Source: Thioalkalivibrio sp. HK1
GTDB lineage: Bacteria; Pseudomonadota; Gammaproteobacteria; HK1
DNA length: 37,338 nucleotides
NCBI GenBank assembly: GCA_000583135.1
Contig: JFBG01000077.1
Span: 1-37,338 of the forward strand
Reading direction: 5' to 3'
Made by a program: the position numbers and the translations under genes. How positions within the stretch are numbered: position 1 is the first letter of the stretch; every line of letters starts with the position of its first letter. Below the pieces are notes generated by a model. The model ran no database searches. It saw only the letters and a program-made list of their open reading frames with translations, and was not told where the DNA came from. Positions 20,832 through 28,468 of this stretch are shown here, one piece after another.

Positions 20832-22046
20832 GTGACGACCGATAGCGAACATAATGAAGACGACATCACCCGTATCGATTCCATCAAGATAGAGAATTAT
20901 CGATCCCTGAAAAAGATCGAACTCGAAAATCTCACCCCGCTGACCGTTCTCATCGGCCCCAACGGTAGCGGCAAGTCGACGATCTTCGATGCATTGGAAT
21001 TTCTTTCCGAGTGTTTTTTATTCAGCCTGCGTCATGCTTGGGATAAACGAGGCCGTGCGAGAGAACTTAAAACCCGCGGCCAACACGAAGCGATCAAATT
21101 TGAAATCAAGTATCGGGAGAAACCAAGAACTCCTTTGATCACTTATCACTTGGAGATCGACGAAGAAGATCGAGGCTTGATCGTGATTCGAGAATGGATT
21201 GGATGGCGACGCAAGCCTCGGGGACGAATCTTTCATTTTCTGGATTGCAAAGACGGCGAGGGATCTATCATCGGCGGAGAGATACCTGACGAAATCGACG
21301 ACAGCCTCCCGATCAAATTCCATCATCCGGATACGATAGCAGTCAACACTTTGGGAACGATGTCGGATCACCCCCGAGTGGCGGCCCTGCGAGAGTTCAT
21401 CTTGGATTGGTATCTATCCTGCCTATCCATCGAAAACACCCGAAACCAGCCGGAAGCAGGATCACAAAAGAGATTGAGCAAGGACGGTTCCAATCTTGCC
21501 GATGTAATTCAGCATCTCAAGGAGCAACACCCCGAGCGACTCGATCGTATATTTTCCATCATGCGCCACAGCATTCCTCACCTCGAGCGCGCAAACGCCG
21601 ATATGATGACTGACGGTCGTTTGCCGCTCCAAATCAAGGACACCCCCTTCGAACATCCGATTTCAGCCAAACATGCATCCAACGGCACATTGAAGATGCT
21701 GGCTTACTTGACTCTTCTTCACGATCCGACACCCCCAAGGTTCATTGGTATCGAAGAGCCGGAAAATTGCCTATATCCCCATTTGATGTATCGGTTAGGT
21801 GAAGAATTCCGAAGCGCATCCGAAAATTCACAGATGCTGATCACCACCCACTCCCCTTTTCTTCTCGACGCCATGAAGCCCGAGGAGGTTCGTCTTGTTC
21901 ATCGAGACCCCCAAGGCTTTACCAAGGTCGTTCCTGTAAAGGATATTAAGGATATCGAAGTGTTTTTCGAAAACGGTGCGCCCTTGGGAAATCTATGGAC
22001 CGAGGGTTATTTAAGCAGCCCCCTTCAAGAGAATCTCCGATGCTAG
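20832..22046 (+). CDS. OLD/RecF-like AAA ATPase (AAA_21 type)
   Basis: This 404-residue protein has an SMC/RecF-type ATPase fold. The N-terminus reads SIKIENYRSLKKIELENLTP, then Walker A GPNGSGKS at residues 42-49. The C-terminal half has a signature-like SNGTLKMLAYLTLL, Walker B FIGIEEPENCLYP, and an H-loop LITTHSPFLLD. No TOPRIM nuclease domain is attached, so it is an ATPase alone rather than a full OLD nuclease. Relatives often pair with a small DUF4276-type gene in defence loci, and a possible stub of such a gene overlaps the stop codon. The GTG start lacks a strong ribosome-binding site. Base composition turns A+T-rich within this gene, in keeping with acquisition. Confidence 0.88.
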   Translation: MTTDSEHNEDDITRIDSIKIENYRSLKKIELENLTPLTVLIGPNGSGKSTIFDALEFLSECFLFSLRHAWDKRGRARELKTRGQHEAIKFEIKYREKPRTPLITYHLEIDEEDRGLIVIREWIGWRRKPRGRIFHFLDCKDGEGSIIGGEIPDEIDDSLPIKFHHPDTIAVNTLGTMSDHPRVAALREFILDWYLSCLSIENTRNQPEAGSQKRLSKDGSNLADVIQHLKEQHPERLDRIFSIMRHSIPHLERANADMMTDGRLPLQIKDTPFEHPISAKHASNGTLKMLAYLTLLHDPTPPRFIGIEEPENCLYPHLMYRLGEEFRSASENSQMLITTHSPFLLDAMKPEEVRLVHRDPQGFTKVVPVKDIKDIEVFFENGAPLGNLWTEGYLSSPLQENLRC

Positions 22047-22132
22047 ATAAGATGCTCTTCCTCGTAGAAGAAAAGCCTTTGGGAACCATCCCGATAAATA
22101 ATTTGAAATACCCTATCGATAGCCATGATTGA
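22040..22132 (+). pseudogene. Possible stub of a DUF4276-like partner gene
   Basis: An ATG overlaps the last codons of the ATPase gene by seven bases and opens a frame of 30 codons beginning MLDKMLFLVEEKPLG. The MLFLVEE start resembles my memory of the N-terminus of DUF4276 proteins that accompany this ATPase type, normally about 200 residues long. Here the frame stops after PIDSHD, and no continuation is evident in other frames before the convergent GIY-YIG gene. Deletion of the partner is the likely explanation. The identification rests on a short string and is tentative. Confidence 0.3.
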
Positions 22133-22176
22133 TTATCGATAAACATACCCGATCGGCCATACCGAACAAGCCCCGA

Positions 22177-22208
22177 AATCATGGTAGCCCCGCAAGGCTT
22201 CCATGATT
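22177..22208. terminator. Hairpin between convergent genes
   Basis: The arms AATCATGG/CCATGATT and AGCC/GGCT, separated by one T-T mismatch, form a 12-pair stem with the loop CCGCAA. It lies between the ends of the ATPase gene (+) and the GIY-YIG gene (-), where a bidirectional terminator is expected. There is no long T-run. Confidence 0.45.
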
Positions 22209-22234
22209 CCAAGGCACTACATCATTCAATCTTC

Positions 22235-23569
22235 TTACTTCAGCTGATTACGCAATTTGTCCACTACATCACCGGTAGGGCCATGGATGATACTACGATA
22301 GATATTGATCGATTTAGCACCCGTGACCTCCTTGGCATAGTCATTCAGGCTCATCAACTCTTTCCTGAAACGACAAAGCCCGTTCTTTGTCAGAGTTGCC
22401 TTGGAACTAGGCTTACCCTTCACTTCCAGCCATATTTTATCACCTGCTTTCATCAGGCCTGCATCGAGAAGCCGCCTAATCCCAGTGGTCCCTAAAGTGG
22501 GCGTAGACTTCCCCGTTGGTCGCTTCGATGAACCGGCGGATTTTTTCGCCCTCTTATTCTTGTTGGTAGTTTTCTCGTCGATTGCCGATTCGAATCGCAC
22601 ATCCAACATTTTTTCTTCAAGCTGTTTGATGGTTCGCTTGGCACCATCCTTCCATGATATCAAGCCATTCCTCATCGCCCCCGCAAGAATAGACGCAGCG
22701 GCCGAGGGACTCTTGAACAGAACATCCTCATTGAATTCAATATGCTGTTCTTTCTCTATGACTTTATTTTTCCGTATCAGTGATTGACGCATATCCTTCC
22801 ATTCCGGTCTCAGCGACTGTGCCTGTTCCTTCTTGCCGATCGATCCTTCAAGGATCACGAAACCGAAGCCTTGATAAATTCCTTCTCCTTTAAATCCACG
22901 CCCATGAAAATGGAAACGACGAGGTTTTTCAGCCAAGTTGTCTTGTGACTGAGTCCCTTCCTCCGAACCTTTCTTTCGCAAGGTTTTTGGTTTCTCAAGA
23001 GGGATATCTCTTTTCTCCCTCTCTGCGGAAGGTCGTATAGAATCCATATAGGGAAATCCAATGACAGTAAGAATATCTTGAGCGTGATTCAGATATCTTT
23101 CCGTCGGTCCCAACTCTGATCGAGATGACTCTATAGTAGGATCAGATTTTTTATTTTGTACATTCATGAGCATCGCTCGTTTAGCATCACGCACTTTTTC
23201 AATCATGAGTAACTCCAAATCTTTGATCTTTGCTTTATCAAAATTCTTACCCATATCGGTGAATATGAATGCCTTCGTCCAATAAAAATCTTTGATTTTT
23301 TCTTCCAATTTATAAGAATGATTTCGCAGACGTCCCTGAACATTCGAAGACTCCCCGATATAAATCTTCGGGGGATCGTCATCGTCCAGCAGTAAATATA
23401 TTCCATGACGGCCACACTTTTCCTTCCAATCGGATGAAAGCAGATCCCTGATATGGGATCTAGGACAAACAATGACCGTTCCACTCCAATTATCATAATC
23501 AATTCGCATGATGCCTTTCGATGAGTCATCGTAAAGATGAATCGAAATTTCTTTTCTTTCTTCAATCAT
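22235..23569 (-). CDS. GIY-YIG nuclease protein with DUF4357 and RAMA-like domains
   Basis: This 444-residue protein joins three modules. A GIY-YIG nuclease fold covers about residues 54-140 (G56-I-Y58, Y70-I-G72, catalytic-type Arg80, and Glu119 or Glu124 in LELLMIEKV). A DUF4357 domain lies at about 236-309 (FVILEGS to SPSAAASILAGAMRNGLISW). After a basic linker, a C-terminal segment at about 363-429 (LLDAGLMKAGDKIW to AKEVTGAKSINIY) resembles the RAMA domain of restriction-linked proteins. Such architectures occur beside restriction or other defence genes and may read modified DNA, which is inference. On the - strand GGAGA lies seven bases before the ATG. It is A+T-richer than the flanking housekeeping genes. 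Confidence 0.85.
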   Translation of the reverse strand: MIEERKEISIHLYDDSSKGIMRIDYDNWSGTVIVCPRSHIRDLLSSDWKEKCGRHGIYLLLDDDDPPKIYIGESSNVQGRLRNHSYKLEEKIKDFYWTKAFIFTDMGKNFDKAKIKDLELLMIEKVRDAKRAMLMNVQNKKSDPTIESSRSELGPTERYLNHAQDILTVIGFPYMDSIRPSAEREKRDIPLEKPKTLRKKGSEEGTQSQDNLAEKPRRFHFHGRGFKGEGIYQGFGFVILEGSIGKKEQAQSLRPEWKDMRQSLIRKNKVIEKEQHIEFNEDVLFKSPSAAASILAGAMRNGLISWKDGAKRTIKQLEEKMLDVRFESAIDEKTTNKNKRAKKSAGSSKRPTGKSTPTLGTTGIRRLLDAGLMKAGDKIWLEVKGKPSSKATLTKNGLCRFRKELMSLNDYAKEVTGAKSINIYRSIIHGPTGDVVDKLRNQLK

Positions 23570-24174
23570 GCCTCTTTCTCCAAGGATATTATGAAAATAC
23601 CGAAGGCCCGGAAAAGGCCTCGTCCCAGCACTTGAATTCCATCATGAAGCAACGAAGACGGTCGTTTCTCCTACCCTCGAACTGATCGACCGGCCCCCAA
23701 TCTCTTCTTTTTTCCGGAATTCGGTGATTGCTCCAATACGATTGTATCACAATATTTCGAAGAAATCCACAACCATCCGAGCCAATGGCGGAGTCGGGAC
23801 CCAGCCACAATAGGGGGCTTTCTCCTTCTTCGATGAGGGAAAATGGGCTCGAATCAAAGAATTTGGGAGAAATTGCGACAATTTGGCACGAAAATTCGAC
23901 ATTTTCACCGAAATACCTGCTTCGCTACACCATCAATCCGTATCTTCGCAAGGCTTCTAGCCCACCCTCTCATTTCCCCCGAGGCACCCCAAACGCTTGA
24001 TCGCCCTAGGTCAATTGGCCGAATTTTCCGCCCTTGATCCCCTCTTACCCGGTCCTTGACACCGCCAAGTATTTAGGGCTATTGATTTTGCGGTATACTG
24101 ATTTCAAAATCTCACCGCATCTCGTCGGATATGGTGGAAGTTGCCGGGCAAGATCTGCCTCAAGGAGGACATTC
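23570..24174. other. Divergent intergenic region of the defence island
   Basis: These 605 bases hold no supported gene. Visible elements are an inverted repeat ATTGT-ATC-ACAAT at 23741-23753 upstream of the GIY-YIG gene, a palindrome AAATTG-CGA-CAATTT at 23870-23884, and a possible promoter at 24056-24085 facing the HsdR_N gene. Short frames across it show no family features. It may include remains of older insertions. Confidence 0.45.
24056..24085 (+). promoter_or_regulatory. Possible promoter for the HsdR_N gene
   Basis: A perfect -35 TTGACA at 24056-24061 is followed after 18 bases by TATTGA, a poor -10. A better -10-like TATACT lies at 24094-24099 but has no -35 at proper spacing. Either could serve the gene starting at 24175. 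Confidence 0.3.
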
Positions 24175-25386
24175 ATGAATACATTGATCGATCTTTTGCA
24201 TGAAATAAAGGAGAATTTCCGCAAAGGGGCGTATCTCAATGAAGCCTCCGTGCGAGCGCAAATCGTTTTGCCTGTTCTCACCAAATTAGGATGGTCGATC
24301 ACCGATCCGAACCAGATAATCCCCGAGTATCCTCTCAAGTCTTCCAAACGGAAAAAAGGACCTGCACCAAAGGTAGATTTGGCCTTGTTCAATCTATCCG
24401 ATACCAACGCTCCTCAAGGCATCATCGAACTCAAAAGACCGGAAAACACCAGCGGAGATGAGCAAATCTTCGAATATGCATATCATACGGGGGCAACCAC
24501 TGCAGTTCTGACCAACGGGAAGAGCTGGCGTTTTTACTACCTCCAACCGGGCGGTTCTTATGACGATCGGTTGATTCGTACCCTTGAAATCGAAGAGCAT
24601 GATCTAGAAGAAATGGCCAAGGCATTGATTCGCTACCTGTCTTTCAAGAATTTTCAGTCCGGCAAGGCCATCGAATATGCCCAAAGGGATCAAAGTCAGC
24701 GAAAAAATCAGATGCGAGCCCGCGATGCAATTCCTCATGCTTGGGATAAATTAGTAGAAGGAGATGCCGATAGCCGACTGGCAAAGATTCTGATCCAAGT
24801 GACATCGTCCATCTCAGGCTACGCTCCGCAAGACGAAGATGTCATGGCGTTCATATTAAGCCTACGAGATCGAGACGCCACCGCTTTTATTCGCCCTTCG
24901 CAAACCCCTTTTGCGAGGAAATCGACCACATCCAATGGACCACAGAAAAAGCGCCATACCTCATTCGAGAAAAAAGAAAGAAGGGCAATCCTCGGCGAGG
25001 ATAACGAGACATCGAGAAAATCGATCGACCGGAGCAAATCAGGTAAAACCCTTTCGTTCACTTTCAAAGGAACGCGCCATGAGGCCAAGAATCAGATCGA
25101 TGCCTACGCTAAAATTATCGAACTGATGGAGCGAGAAAATCCCGGATTTTTGGATAGACTCGCCCCCGAACTTTCCTTTCCCAAGACCAAAGCGCTGGCG
25201 CGATCGGAGCATGAGTTGGCCAGTCCGGAGATTTTGGAGAAGCAAAGTGTCACCATACAGATTATTGATGGATGGTGGTTATATACGAAAATAGGCCGCG
25301 AGACCAAAATCAAGAATCTGAAAATCGCTTGCAATGTCGCCGGTATCGCCTTCGGTAAACCTGATGGGTTGATGGTCGATTTCTAG
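24175..25386 (+). CDS. Stand-alone HsdR_N-type restriction endonuclease-like protein
   Basis: This 403-residue protein begins with a domain like the N-terminal nuclease domain of type I restriction R subunits. The PD-(D/E)xK elements are Asp68 in KVDLAL and Glu85-Leu-Lys87 in IIELKRP, followed by QIFEYAY and AVLTNGKSWRFYYL. There is no helicase part. The middle is hydrophilic, and the C-terminus (about 370-403, DGWWLYTKIGRETKIKNLK) looks like a small separate module of unknown role. The start at 24175 is fixed by a perfect AAGGAGG six bases upstream; the frame is open back to 24034 but those residues are not family-like. No methylase or specificity subunit is present, so it is not a complete restriction system. 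A defence role is inferred. Confidence 0.85.
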   Translation: MNTLIDLLHEIKENFRKGAYLNEASVRAQIVLPVLTKLGWSITDPNQIIPEYPLKSSKRKKGPAPKVDLALFNLSDTNAPQGIIELKRPENTSGDEQIFEYAYHTGATTAVLTNGKSWRFYYLQPGGSYDDRLIRTLEIEEHDLEEMAKALIRYLSFKNFQSGKAIEYAQRDQSQRKNQMRARDAIPHAWDKLVEGDADSRLAKILIQVTSSISGYAPQDEDVMAFILSLRDRDATAFIRPSQTPFARKSTTSNGPQKKRHTSFEKKERRAILGEDNETSRKSIDRSKSGKTLSFTFKGTRHEAKNQIDAYAKIIELMERENPGFLDRLAPELSFPKTKALARSEHELASPEILEKQSVTIQIIDGWWLYTKIGRETKIKNLKIACNVAGIAFGKPDGLMVDF

Positions 25387-25701
25387 GGCGAACCTTTGAC
25401 GAGATGACCCATGGGGAAGCGGGCTCGGCTTGAAAAACGGTGATGGGCGGGGCCTGGACGCATTTAGGATCGACTCGGCGCAGAGAGGGTCGCATTTCGT
25501 CTGAATCTACCGGTTCCCTTTGACGACAAACGCTCGGGGCGCCCATGATCGGCGCCCCGAGCGTTGCCGTCCCTCCCCCTATCAATATCATCCCTAAGGC
25601 TGGATATCGTATCTCACGGTTGCATCGATCGAAAGATTGGGCTCGGCTTGCCCGCTTTCGGATCGACATATAAGATATTCCCTTCCCCCGAAAACCGGTG
25701 C
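25387..25701. other. Intergenic region at the right edge of the defence island
   Basis: No gene is supported in these 315 bases. They contain a strong hairpin at 25529-25565 and a 12-base direct repeat GGGCTCGGCTTG at 25421-25432 and 25639-25650 flanking it. The repeat could be a short target duplication or chance; I found no matching copy near the left edge of the island. Confidence 0.45.
25529..25565. terminator. Strong hairpin between convergent genes
   Basis: A perfect 15-bp stem (25529-25543 with 25551-25565) encloses the 7-base loop CATGATC. On the - strand it is followed by TTTGTCGTC, a weak T-rich tail. It lies between the HsdR_N gene (+) and the split transketolase genes (-) and probably ends transcription from one or both sides. 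Confidence 0.6.
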
Positions 25702-26685
25702 TCATCCTTTCCTTCGCATCACCTGGCGCGCGGCATCGGCGATGGCCGTGGCATCGATGCCGAATTGATTCATCAAATATGGCGTGGTGCCGCCCTCGCA
25801 GAAACGATCTTGCACTCCGATGCGCTTGAAGGGCAGGCCGATGCCCTCGTCCGCCAAGACCTCGGCGACCGCCGAGCCCAGTCCGCCGACGATACTGTGA
25901 TTTTCCGCAGTGATGATGGCGCCGCTCGATGCCGCGCTTTCCAAAACGAGGGCAGCATCGAGGGGCTTGATCGATGCCATATCCACCACGCGGGCATCGA
26001 TACCCTCTTCGCCCAAGGTCGTGGCGGCTGCAAGCGATTCCGCCACGCAAAGACCGGCGGAGATGATCGTCATATCGCCACCCTCGCGGCGGATCACCCC
26101 CTTGCCGATCGAAAGGGTTCGAGGCTCGAAGGGCGGCGGGGGCGTCTCGGGGCGTTTCATCCGCAAATAGACCGGGCCGTCCCAATCAAGGGCCAATCGC
26201 ACCATCGCGGCGTGATATTCGGGGCCGGATGGTTCGAAGATCGCCATCTCGGGTACCGCGCGCAGGATCGCGACATCCTCGATCGCTTGGTGCGAAACGC
26301 CCAAGATCGTCGCAACCCCTGGCAAGAAACCGACCAGTTTGATCGGGAGTTTGGGATACGCCGCTTGCATGGTGATCTGATCCAAAGCCCGCTTGACGAT
26401 GAAAGCGCAAAAGGAATGGCAAAAGGGAATCTCGCCCGAGCGCGCCATGCCCCCGGCGATACCGATCATATTGGCTTCGGCGATGCCGACATTTTCGAAG
26501 CGATGCGGCAATTCGTCGCGAAAGCGATCGGTCTCGGTCGGCGGGACGAGGTCGGCGCACAGCGCGACTATCCGCGAATCCGCTTTGGCGGCCTCCACCA
26601 GGGCATCGCCATAAGACCGAGGCAGGGGCTTGAAGGAGCGGTTGATGAAATCCGCCGCTTCCAGTTTGGTCAATATCTCGCTCAT
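25702..26685 (-). CDS. Transketolase C-terminal subunit, set 1
   Basis: This 327-residue protein is the pyrimidine-binding plus C-terminal half of a split transketolase. It keeps the catalytic Glu70 in VGIAEANM, where most relatives have EQN. It also has FCHSFCAFIVKRALDQI, SHQAIEDVAILRAVPEM and the NHSIVGGLGSAVAEV segment of the C-terminal domain. Its ATG overlaps the stop of the N-terminal subunit gene by four bases (ATGA), so the pair are made together and must assemble to form the active site. Transketolases move a two-carbon ketol unit between sugars. The sugar used here is unknown. It is transcribed away from the transporter arm, under the shared regulatory region at 27525-27591. Confidence 0.9.
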   Translation of the reverse strand: MSEILTKLEAADFINRSFKPLPRSYGDALVEAAKADSRIVALCADLVPPTETDRFRDELPHRFENVGIAEANMIGIAGGMARSGEIPFCHSFCAFIVKRALDQITMQAAYPKLPIKLVGFLPGVATILGVSHQAIEDVAILRAVPEMAIFEPSGPEYHAAMVRLALDWDGPVYLRMKRPETPPPPFEPRTLSIGKGVIRREGGDMTIISAGLCVAESLAAATTLGEEGIDARVVDMASIKPLDAALVLESAASSGAIITAENHSIVGGLGSAVAEVLADEGIGLPFKRIGVQDRFCEGGTTPYLMNQFGIDATAIADAARQVMRRKG

Positions 26686-27524
26686 CGACGGATCTCGCCG
26701 AGCTGCGCTTCGAGCTCGGCGCGGGCGCTCGCCGCCACTTCGGGGGGAAAGCGCAACTGGTGGAACATCAGCCCCTCCAGCGATGCAACACCCTTGCCCA
26801 TCACGGTATTAGCCTTGATGAAGCTCGGCTTGCCCTTGGTGGCCCGCGCCTTTTCGTAGGCCGATAAAAGCGCGCCGATATCGTTGCCATCGACCTCTTG
26901 GCAGGCAAAACCGAAACTCTCCATCTTTGCCATCAAGGGCTCCAACGACATCACCCGATTCATCGACCCTTCGGATTGAACGAAGTTGTAATCGACGATG
27001 AGGCAAAGGTTATCCAGGCCCCTGGCACCGGCCAACATGGCCGCCTCCCAGATCTGCCCCTCCTGCATCTCTCCGTCGCCACAGATGACATAACAGCGGC
27101 AGGCACGGCCTTGTCGCTTTGCCGCCAAGGCGCAGCCGACGGCAACGGAAAGACCTTGACCGAGCGAGCCGCAGGTGGCCTCGACAAAGGGTCCCAAGCG
27201 CTCGCAGGAGTTGATCTCCAACGCCGAGCCGTCGGTGACATAAGTCTTGAGGGCTTCGATATCGAAAAAACCGCGCTCGGCCAAGGTGGCGTAGAAGATC
27301 GCGGTGTTATGGGCGGTGGTCAGAAAAATTCGGTCGCGATCGGGCCAAAGGGGGTCGGCGGGGTCCATCCTCGCCTCGGAGAAATAAAGCGAGGTGAAGA
27401 TATCGGCAGCCCCCAAACCCTGCTGAACATAGCCCTGCCCCGAAGGAGCGACCATATCGACCACATGGAGCCGAAGCCGAGTCGCGATGGCTTCGAGTTC
27501 TTCCAGGTTGCGTTTCGCTTTCAT
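26682..27524 (-). CDS. Transketolase N-terminal subunit, set 1
   Basis: This 280-residue thiamine-diphosphate-binding half has GDG at residues 149-151 (CGDGEMQEGQIWEAA) and Asn180 closing the motif. Of the usual substrate-site histidines, the second (His72, TTAHNT) and fourth (near MFHQ) are kept. The first is replaced (SGQGYVQQG instead of GHPGGS) and the third is lost (SCERLGP in place of QGHP). GSLGQGLSVAVG is intact. It is the first gene of the left arm, preceded by a good promoter at 27561-27590. The histidine losses suggest a non-standard donor or acceptor, which is inference. It shares the GQG-Y-QG feature with the subunit at 33977-34837. Confidence 0.9.
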   Translation of the reverse strand: MKAKRNLEELEAIATRLRLHVVDMVAPSGQGYVQQGLGAADIFTSLYFSEARMDPADPLWPDRDRIFLTTAHNTAIFYATLAERGFFDIEALKTYVTDGSALEINSCERLGPFVEATCGSLGQGLSVAVGCALAAKRQGRACRCYVICGDGEMQEGQIWEAAMLAGARGLDNLCLIVDYNFVQSEGSMNRVMSLEPLMAKMESFGFACQEVDGNDIGALLSAYEKARATKGKPSFIKANTVMGKGVASLEGLMFHQLRFPPEVAASARAELEAQLGEIRR

Positions 27525-27547
27525 CGGCCATCCGTGCTACTATCGTA

Positions 27548-27571
27548 AAAGGTATGGATGTTTATACCTTT
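27548..27571. promoter_or_regulatory. Probable GntR/HutC operator in the divergent region
   Basis: The arms AAAGGTAT (27548-27555) and ATACCTTT (27564-27571) form a perfect 8-base inverted repeat with an 8-base spacer. Inside it, GTTTATAC at 27560-27567 fits the GT-N-TA-N-AC core known for HutC-subfamily GntR regulators. TATGGATG also occurs twice, 18 bases apart (27553-27560 and 27571-27578). The site overlaps the -10 box of the left-arm promoter, so binding should repress it, and it lies just before gntR, allowing autoregulation. Confidence 0.65.
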
Positions 27572-27590
27572 ATGGATGGGAGGTTGTCAA
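27561..27590 (-). promoter_or_regulatory. Sigma70-type promoter of the left arm
   Basis: On the - strand a perfect -35 TTGACA (bases 27590-27585) and a -10 TATAAA (27566-27561) are 18 bases apart. Transcription would start about 30 bases before the transketolase start codon at 27524. The -10 lies inside the probable operator. Confidence 0.6.
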
Positions 27591-27591
27591 T

Positions 27592-28302
27592 ATGAACCTG
27601 CAAGCGATGAAGCGAACCGCCGTGCCGCTCCACGCCGAGGTGGCGGCCGTCTTGCGACATCAGATCGTCTCCGGCCATCTGCCGGCGGGCACTCGCCTGC
27701 CCCCCTTGCGCGAGCTGACCAAGGAGTTGGGCGTGTCCCGGATGACCATCGTTCACGCCATGAATGCGCTGGCCGACGAGGGTCTGATCAAAAAACGCTC
27801 CGGATGCGGCACTTTCGTGAAAGAGGTCGAAGTGCCCCGACGGCATACGCTCGACATGAAAGCCGAGATGTCGCAGATCTACGCCATGGTGAATCAGATG
27901 GAGGTCTCCGTTCGCCGGGGCGCCGATGCCATCGAAAAAAGCGAGGACGGGCGATATTTCAGGACCATGAGTCGGATTCACACCCGTTCCGGCAAACCCT
28001 TTTGCGTGGTCGATATCAAGCTCGACGATCGTGTTTTCGAACGCGCCCCGGATCGATTCGCAAACGAGATCGTGGTCTCGGTCCTTCGAGATATCGGGGT
28101 CGGCGTGGAAAGGGCTCGCCAGAGGGTCACGATTTCATACGCCGATTTCGCGCTGGCCCAAGCGCTCGAGATCAAGGTGAACTCCGCCGTGTTTCGCGTC
28201 TTTCGCGAGTTCCTCGACGCCTCCGGCTCGTTGATCTACTCCGCAACGCTCGTCTACCCCGGTGATCTTCTCGAATTCAAGGTGGAATTTTCGACTGAGT
28301 GA
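27592..28302 (+). CDS. GntR-family regulator, HutC subfamily
   Basis: This 236-residue repressor-type protein has an N-terminal winged helix-turn-helix (about residues 12-76: LPPLRELTKELGVSRMTIVHAMNALADEGLIKKRSGCGTFV) and a C-terminal UTRA ligand-binding domain (about 90-232). The UTRA domain assigns it to the HutC subfamily, whose members usually sense a small metabolite of the pathway they control. The start at 27592 has GGGAGG eight bases upstream; the frame is open back to 27487 but would run through the operator. It lies between two catabolic arms and most likely controls both. The effector is unknown. Confidence 0.9.
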   Translation: MNLQAMKRTAVPLHAEVAAVLRHQIVSGHLPAGTRLPPLRELTKELGVSRMTIVHAMNALADEGLIKKRSGCGTFVKEVEVPRRHTLDMKAEMSQIYAMVNQMEVSVRRGADAIEKSEDGRYFRTMSRIHTRSGKPFCVVDIKLDDRVFERAPDRFANEIVVSVLRDIGVGVERARQRVTISYADFALAQALEIKVNSAVFRVFREFLDASGSLIYSATLVYPGDLLEFKVEFSTE

Positions 28303-28328
28303 GTGATTGAACGAGCGAGCGAACGAGC
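28297..28328 (+). repeat. Four-base GANN tandem run at the gntR stop
   Basis: Eight tetramers GAGT GAGT GATT GAAC GAGC GAGC GAAC GAGC run through the gntR stop codon into the spacer. A second short tandem, CGCATTCGAA at 28354-28363 and 28367-28376, follows. These look like slippage products. Confidence 0.45.
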
Positions 28329-28468
28329 GCATGCCGAATCGCGAATCGATTTGCGCATTCGAATGTCGCATTCGAACTTCGGATATGACATCGATCTCCT
28401 CGAAGATACGTCCATCCAAACCGTTTGCGGGCGCCAAGACCCGATCGAAGCCAAGGAGGATTTCCAAC

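Noticed and set aside
24175..25386. Complete type I restriction-modification system
   Set aside because: Only an HsdR_N-like nuclease part is present. There is no helicase, methylase or specificity subunit in the window.
25421..25650. 12-base direct repeat GGGCTCGGCTTG as an attachment site of the defence island
   Set aside because: Both copies lie on the same side of the island, and no copy was seen at its left edge near 20762-20832. There is no integrase gene.
25564..26859. 431-codon open frame on the + strand
   Set aside because: It is antisense to the set 1 transketolase subunits, which carry intact thiamine-diphosphate and catalytic motifs.
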